A stretch of 64,000 nucleotides of DNA from an uncultured Porphyromonadaceae bacterium (lineage in GTDB: Bacteria > Bacteroidota > Bacteroidia > Bacteroidales > Porphyromonadaceae): positions 62,001 through 126,000 of the forward strand of contig CAMYAB010000002.1 of the NCBI GenBank assembly GCA_947253625.1, written 5' to 3'. The translations under genes were made by a program, and so were the position numbers. The notes beneath the pieces were generated by a model. The model was given only the letters and a program-made list of their open reading frames with translations. It was not told the DNA's origin and did not search any database. Below are positions 60,356 through 64,000 of this stretch, in pieces; the stretch's first letter is position 1, and each line of letters begins with the position of its first letter.

Positions 60356-62119
60356 TTATTTTTTCCAATAGTCGGGATCCACTTGGCTCTTGACCTCATC
60401 TGCAATGCTAGGATCCAAGTGGGTGAAGAAGGTGAAGCCTAGCTCCTTTTCAAGTGACTTCACGGGCACCATGAAGTCGACCCAGTTCTTTTTGCCTTTG
60501 GTGTTGGGGATCCTTACCCCCATGCTGTGCCATTTGCCATCTTTTTTGTCTTTGGACAGGATGACTTTGTAGGTATATGTCGGTACGGGGATTCTTTTTT
60601 CACCGTCTATATCCGTTACGGTTTTTACATCTTCCTTGGGAAGTATCGGCCCACAGACGATATATAGTGTGTCGACCCTAGGATCACTTTGGGCAAGATC
60701 CTGCGCTCGTTTCTCAAGGTTTTGCCACACACCGGAGTTTTGACTTTGGTCTTGTGGCACCATGTTTGTGAAATAAAAGGTGGTTTTGTTCAGCTCACTT
60801 GTGGCAATTCGATCCGCACTTGCCATCATGTGCCCCCTTGAGTACCCTGTTCGGTACGTTTTTGTGAGATTGACTTGCCATTTGTTGGCCAGTTTGGGAT
60901 CCCAGTTCCAATCATTGGTACGCTCTCCTCGTTTTGGCAACATACATGACTTGTATAGTGGATAGGCCACAAAGAGAGGCTGATAACTGTCTTTGGAGAA
61001 GTAGATGGTGTAGTTTCTTCTTTTGCCCTCACCGCCGGGGGTTGTGTAGTTGTCACCAAAGAGCCTGTCCTCTGCCATGTGCATGATGAGCTCGGTATTA
61101 CCGTGATTGCGAGTAGGTATGGGTATCTCGGCATAGGCCGCTCTCTTGGTCGGGTCTGCCGGTGGAGTGGGGGTGTCACCCTCGGAATCCGGGTAGAGAG
61201 GGATTGGGTCACCGTTGGGTATTTTGCTTTCGTCCACAGTTGCCTCTACGGTGAGGTCAGTCCCTTTTGTTGCGGTGATCTCGGCATGGAAAGTGTACTT
61301 TTTACCCTTCTCTATCCGTGCGGCTTTGGGGGTGAAGGTCACCTTTCTGCTCCCGATTGAGAAGGTGATGCGTGCATCGCCTAGGTCTGTGCCGGGGAGC
61401 AAAAATAGGGTCCTGATCGCCTGGGTGGTTGTGGAGGTCCGAGCTACATAGGCCTTGATGGAGGCTTTGTCCTGACCGAGTACGAATGTCCCGGTGGGTA
61501 TGTCGTACACAGCAGAGGTGGTGAGTCCATCCAGTGCCACGCTTAGCTTGGAGAGATCGATTTTGGTATTTGTTGTCTTTATCGAAAAGACGGCTTGAGC
61601 CATTTCGTGGCCAAAGATCAGGTTGGCTGTCCGGCTGCCGGTATTCAGCGGTGACTCCGTTTTGCCTCTCAGTAGGTCCAATTTGGAGGGATTGCTTTGG
61701 TCCGATAGATCTATATTCAGTGTATAGCTTCCTGCTTCGGGGCTAAAGGGGTAGTAGGCCACTACGTCGGCATCTCCGCTCTCGGAGAGTGTTATCCCCT
61801 GTCCTGAGGCCGTGAATCGCCCATCACCATCTGCTGTGGTGTACCGAGCATTGTCCACAGTCCCGTAGCGAGTGGTTGCACCGAGTATTTGCCCATGGCG
61901 CACCGCAAAAACCCCGATAGCATCCCCTTTGTCCCACACTGTCTCGTGAGCGCGAAGTCCGTCTATGCTTGCCAGTATCTCGATAGAAGTGCTGTCGTTT
62001 CCAGGCTGATTATTGTTCGTTTCTATTGATCCACATCCCAAAAAAGTGGCTATGCCAAAGAGTAAGCCCAAGTGAAAAACTCCTTGGGTGCAACGGTTTG
62101 TAGTTGAGGACTTGTTCAT
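60356..62119 (-). CDS. Fimbrillin-like domain fused to a DNA/RNA non-specific endonuclease (NUC1), lipoprotein
   Basis: 587 residues from the ATG at 62119; the open frame extends to 62296, but MNKSSTTNRC...FLGC gives a lipoprotein signal (Cys29), and the upstream part does not. The N-terminal half repeats the fimbrillin pattern of the next gene (TVWDKGDAIGVFAV, YTTADGDGRF, DVVAYYPFSPEAG, LDLLRGKTE). From about residue 365 it is a beta-beta-alpha metal nuclease: SRGHMMASADR with catalytic His430, FYFTNMVPQDQSQNSGVWQNLE with metal-binding Asn467, and YIVCGPIL. First gene of the operon. A minus-strand TAACTTTG box at 62171-62164 is a possible -7 element. Confidence 0.88.
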   Translation of the reverse strand: MNKSSTTNRCTQGVFHLGLLFGIATFLGCGSIETNNNQPGNDSTSIEILASIDGLRAHETVWDKGDAIGVFAVRHGQILGATTRYGTVDNARYTTADGDGRFTASGQGITLSESGDADVVAYYPFSPEAGSYTLNIDLSDQSNPSKLDLLRGKTESPLNTGSRTANLIFGHEMAQAVFSIKTTNTKIDLSKLSVALDGLTTSAVYDIPTGTFVLGQDKASIKAYVARTSTTTQAIRTLFLLPGTDLGDARITFSIGSRKVTFTPKAARIEKGKKYTFHAEITATKGTDLTVEATVDESKIPNGDPIPLYPDSEGDTPTPPADPTKRAAYAEIPIPTRNHGNTELIMHMAEDRLFGDNYTTPGGEGKRRNYTIYFSKDSYQPLFVAYPLYKSCMLPKRGERTNDWNWDPKLANKWQVNLTKTYRTGYSRGHMMASADRIATSELNKTTFYFTNMVPQDQSQNSGVWQNLEKRAQDLAQSDPRVDTLYIVCGPILPKEDVKTVTDIDGEKRIPVPTYTYKVILSKDKKDGKWHSMGVRIPNTKGKKNWVDFMVPVKSLEKELGFTFFTHLDPSIADEVKSQVDPDYWKK

Positions 62120-62374
62120 TCTTAGTCTTAGAATATAGGATTTTGATTCTTCGTACTGGACTCCAAAGTTAATGAAATGTGAGGGATAGAAAAAATGGTG
62201 AATGGAGACAGGTGTGATATCCGGGGTTTGCTCACGTTCTCGAATCAATTTGCTTTGCCTTTTCGGCCAGTGGTGCGTACTGGTTTTATCTCTCAAAGAC
62301 TTTTGGCTGAAAACAATCGTATTTTTTTTCGGCCATTCCTTTTTTCTAAAACACTAAATATGGGTGCAAAAAAA

Positions 62375-62515
62375 TCTTCTATCCGTCTAGGTGATCGCTT
62401 CTATCCGTGAAGAGTTTCGCTTCTATCCGTGAAACAGATCGCTTCTATCCGTTAAAAAAACAGCCTCTTGTAACCAGTTGGTTTTCTGTTGTTTGTAAGG
62501 ACGTGGATTTGGACC
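62375..62515 (+). repeat. Family A intergenic array, copy 4
   Basis: Units start at 62375, 62397, 62419 and 62441, exactly 22 bp apart, core CTTCTATCCGTGAA; the first unit ends ATCCGTCT as in copy 1, and the tail (AAAAAAACAG, GTTGGTTTTCTGT, GTTTGTAAGGAC) matches that of copy 1. It lies in the 540-bp gap between the divergent nuclease operon and the FKBP gene. Confidence 0.85.
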
Positions 62516-62660
62516 ACAAAATAGGTGCTCCTCAGTCGTTTTTTTGGGGGGAATTATGATAAATGTGCGAGATGAGCATTTCGTGCAACACCCCTAAGAT
62601 AGAAAGCTTGCTAAATTTTGCTACCTTTGCAAGGTTAATTTAAAATACCCAATAATAACG

Positions 62661-63245
62661 ATGAATAAAGTAAGCTACGCACTCGGTCTGAGTATCGGCA
62701 ACAACTTCCGCAACGCAGGTATTCATGAGTTGAATACCGAGGACTTTGTCCGCGCCCTCAATAGTGTGCTGAATGATGAAGAGCCGGAGATAAGCTACGA
62801 TGATGCCAAGCAGGTCGTAAACGAGTACTTCGCACAACTACAGGAGGATCGCTATGAGAATAACCGTGCGGCCGGGGCGGAGTACCAGATGATCAATGGA
62901 CAACGTGAGGGGGTGACGACTCTGGCGTCGGGTGTACAATATAGTGTACTCAAGCATGGCAATGGTCCCAAGCCCACCGCTAATGATACCGTGAAGTGCC
63001 ACTATGAAGGTTCGCTCATCAATGGCACGGTATTTGATAGCTCTATCAAGCGAGGAGAGCCGGCCACGTTTCCGGTCAATGGGGTAATTAAAGGCTGGCA
63101 GGAAGTGCTCCAACTGATGAGCGTGGGTGATAAGTGGCGCGTGGTCATTCCCTACCAATATGCCTATGGCGAACATGGCGCAGGTCAGGCTATTGAGCCC
63201 TATAGCACTCTAGTCTTTGATATTGAGCTCCTCGGGATAGAATAA
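62661..63245 (+). CDS. FKBP-type peptidyl-prolyl isomerase, cytoplasmic
   Basis: 194 residues. An N-terminal helical dimerisation domain (YALGLSIGNNFRNAGI...) of the FkpA/Mip type is followed by one FKBP domain (about 95-194): DTVKCHYEGSLINGTVFDSSIKRGEPATFPVNGVIKGWQEVLQLMSVGDKWRVVIP. The key hydrophobic and aromatic pocket residues are present. No signal peptide, so it acts in the cytoplasm as a folding catalyst. A TACCTTTG box at 62622-62629 lies 32 nt ahead. It is 33 bp before its lipoprotein paralogue. Confidence 0.93.
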   Translation: MNKVSYALGLSIGNNFRNAGIHELNTEDFVRALNSVLNDEEPEISYDDAKQVVNEYFAQLQEDRYENNRAAGAEYQMINGQREGVTTLASGVQYSVLKHGNGPKPTANDTVKCHYEGSLINGTVFDSSIKRGEPATFPVNGVIKGWQEVLQLMSVGDKWRVVIPYQYAYGEHGAGQAIEPYSTLVFDIELLGIE

Positions 63246-63278
63246 AAACAACTAATAACAACTAATAAAAACAGAACT

Positions 63279-64000
63279 ATGAAGAAAATAGGACTAACAC
63301 TATTGGCTGCTACAGCCACTTCTCTGGGTGTGATGATCTTGAGCTCATGTGGAGGCAAGACGGGTACATCCAAACTCAAAACAAGTGCCGACAGTGCCGC
63401 CTATGCAGTAGGTATGGTCAATGGATTTGGCATGGGTGAGGGGATTGCAAACCTCCCCGGTGACAAGCTGGATCTGGATATGATTGTCGCAGCACTTCGT
63501 GATGGTGTCAAAGGTGATACATCCGTGATGCATCCCAGAGACGCTCAAGCATTTTTGCAGTCTTATTTCATGAAGGCTCAGCAAAAGCAGGATGAAGAAA
63601 ACCGCACCAAGGGTGAGAAGTTTTTGGAGGAAAACAAGACCAAAGAAGGCGTCCAGACCACAGCCAGTGGCCTTCAGTACAAAGTGACTGAGGAGGGAAC
63701 CGGTGTGATCCCAAGCGCAACCGATACCGTGGTGGTAAACTACAAGGGTACACTCCTGAGCGGTGAGGTGTTTGACTCCTCGTATGATCGTGGCGAACCG
63801 GCTGAGTTCCCCCTCAATGGTGTAATCCCCGGATGGACTGAGGGACTGCAACTGATGAAGGAGGGAAGCAAGTTCACTCTATGGATCCCGGCTGAGCTGG
63901 CCTATGGCCCTCGTCCTCTGAATCGTGATGGCGGCTATCAGACCCTCATATTTGAGTGCGAGCTGATGAAGGTAAAGCCTGCGGTTGCAAAAAATGAGAA
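63279..64000 (+). CDS. FKBP-type peptidyl-prolyl isomerase, lipoprotein (3' end outside window)
   Basis: 240 codons are present without a stop. Lipobox ILSSC (Cys24) gives an envelope-anchored protein. Same layout as its neighbour: helical dimerisation region (DSAAYAVGMVNGFGMGEGI), long linker helix (QKQDEENRTKGEKFLEENKTKEG), then FKBP (DTVVVNYKGTLLSGEVFDSSYDRGEPAEFPLNGVIPGWTEGLQLMKEG). The FKBP domain is complete by KPAVAKNE, so only a short tail is missing. The pair looks like a tandem duplication in which one copy was directed to the envelope. Confidence 0.93.
   Translation, partial: MKKIGLTLLAATATSLGVMILSSCGGKTGTSKLKTSADSAAYAVGMVNGFGMGEGIANLPGDKLDLDMIVAALRDGVKGDTSVMHPRDAQAFLQSYFMKAQQKQDEENRTKGEKFLEENKTKEGVQTTASGLQYKVTEEGTGVIPSATDTVVVNYKGTLLSGEVFDSSYDRGEPAEFPLNGVIPGWTEGLQLMKEGSKFTLWIPAELAYGPRPLNRDGGYQTLIFECELMKVKPAVAKNE

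Noticed and set aside
62120..62296. Upstream extension of the fimbrillin-nuclease protein
   Set aside because: The lipoprotein signal begins only at the ATG at 62119; the upstream residues are charged and would hide it.
1767..62515. Arrays of short repeats as CRISPR arrays
   Set aside because: Units of 21-22 bp contain core and spacer together, leaving only about 6 bp of variable sequence, far too short for spacers; no cas genes are near.
1..64000. Insertion sequences, integrases, phage or conjugation genes
   Set aside because: I found no transposase, recombinase, relaxase or phage structural motif in any translated frame; the dispersed repeats are the only mobile-like elements.

Overview
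The window reads as chromosome of an anaerobic member of the Bacteroidota, most likely a Porphyromonas-like member of the Bacteroidales. The reasons are the SusC/SusD and TonB-receptor/lipoprotein operons, fimbrillin-type lipoproteins, a Rho factor with a huge disordered insertion, -7 boxes of the TAnnTTTG type instead of sigma70 promoters, a near absence of Shine-Dalgarno sequences, and a succinate-to-propionate (methylmalonyl-CoA) pathway. I see no insertion sequence, prophage, CRISPR array or rRNA operon. The assignment to a genus is inference.

Layout. 1-8125: propionate genes (carboxyltransferase cut by the window edge, epimerase, both mutase subunits), interrupted by an SGNH hydrolase and tRNA-Arg. 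8381-21626: a GH109-like oxidoreductase, aspartase, a run of housekeeping genes on the minus strand (YrdC-like, RsmI-like, VanX-like, rho), tRNA-Tyr, ribH, hsp20, recQ-recJ. 22150-28567: tRNA-Met/Ile2, a four-gene operon (pyruvoyl arginine decarboxylase, DUF2520, kdsC, maf), HU, class I fumarase, two small membrane proteins. 29154-37676: a five-gene minus-strand operon with an S9 peptidase, SusC, SusD, a 70-residue lipoprotein and a larger lipoprotein, plausibly for peptide uptake. 37992-50849: fabI, DUF1573, YkvA-like, a FadL-like porin, a Tyr/Trp/Gly-rich protein, a YidE-type transporter, a MATE exporter fused to an HPPK-like domain, queA, uvrB. 51111-53113: split ThrE-type exporter and a DUF6064-like protein. 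53395-62119: a five-gene minus-strand operon with two different secreted nucleases around a TonB receptor. 62661-64000: two FKBP-type prolyl isomerases, the second a lipoprotein cut by the window edge.

How the genes fit together. Aspartase and fumarase both feed fumarate; fumarate respiration gives succinate, which the mutase, epimerase and decarboxylase convert to propionate. The S9/SusCD operon would supply peptides and hence aspartate. The 53-62 kb operon looks like a nucleic-acid scavenging locus: a fimbrillin-NUC1 nuclease fusion, a fimbrillin-like lipoprotein and a DUF5689 lipoprotein that share one C-terminal module, a TonB-dependent receptor, and an exonuclease/endonuclease/phosphatase lipoprotein. 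This is my main candidate for an undescribed system.

The second unexpected layer is intergenic: eight short tandem arrays of 21-22-bp units, typically four units each, in three sequence families (A at four loci, B at two, C at two). Families A and C carry conserved flanking tails, so they are dispersed elements and not random tandem repeats. Their units show dyad symmetry and are spaced by about two helical turns.
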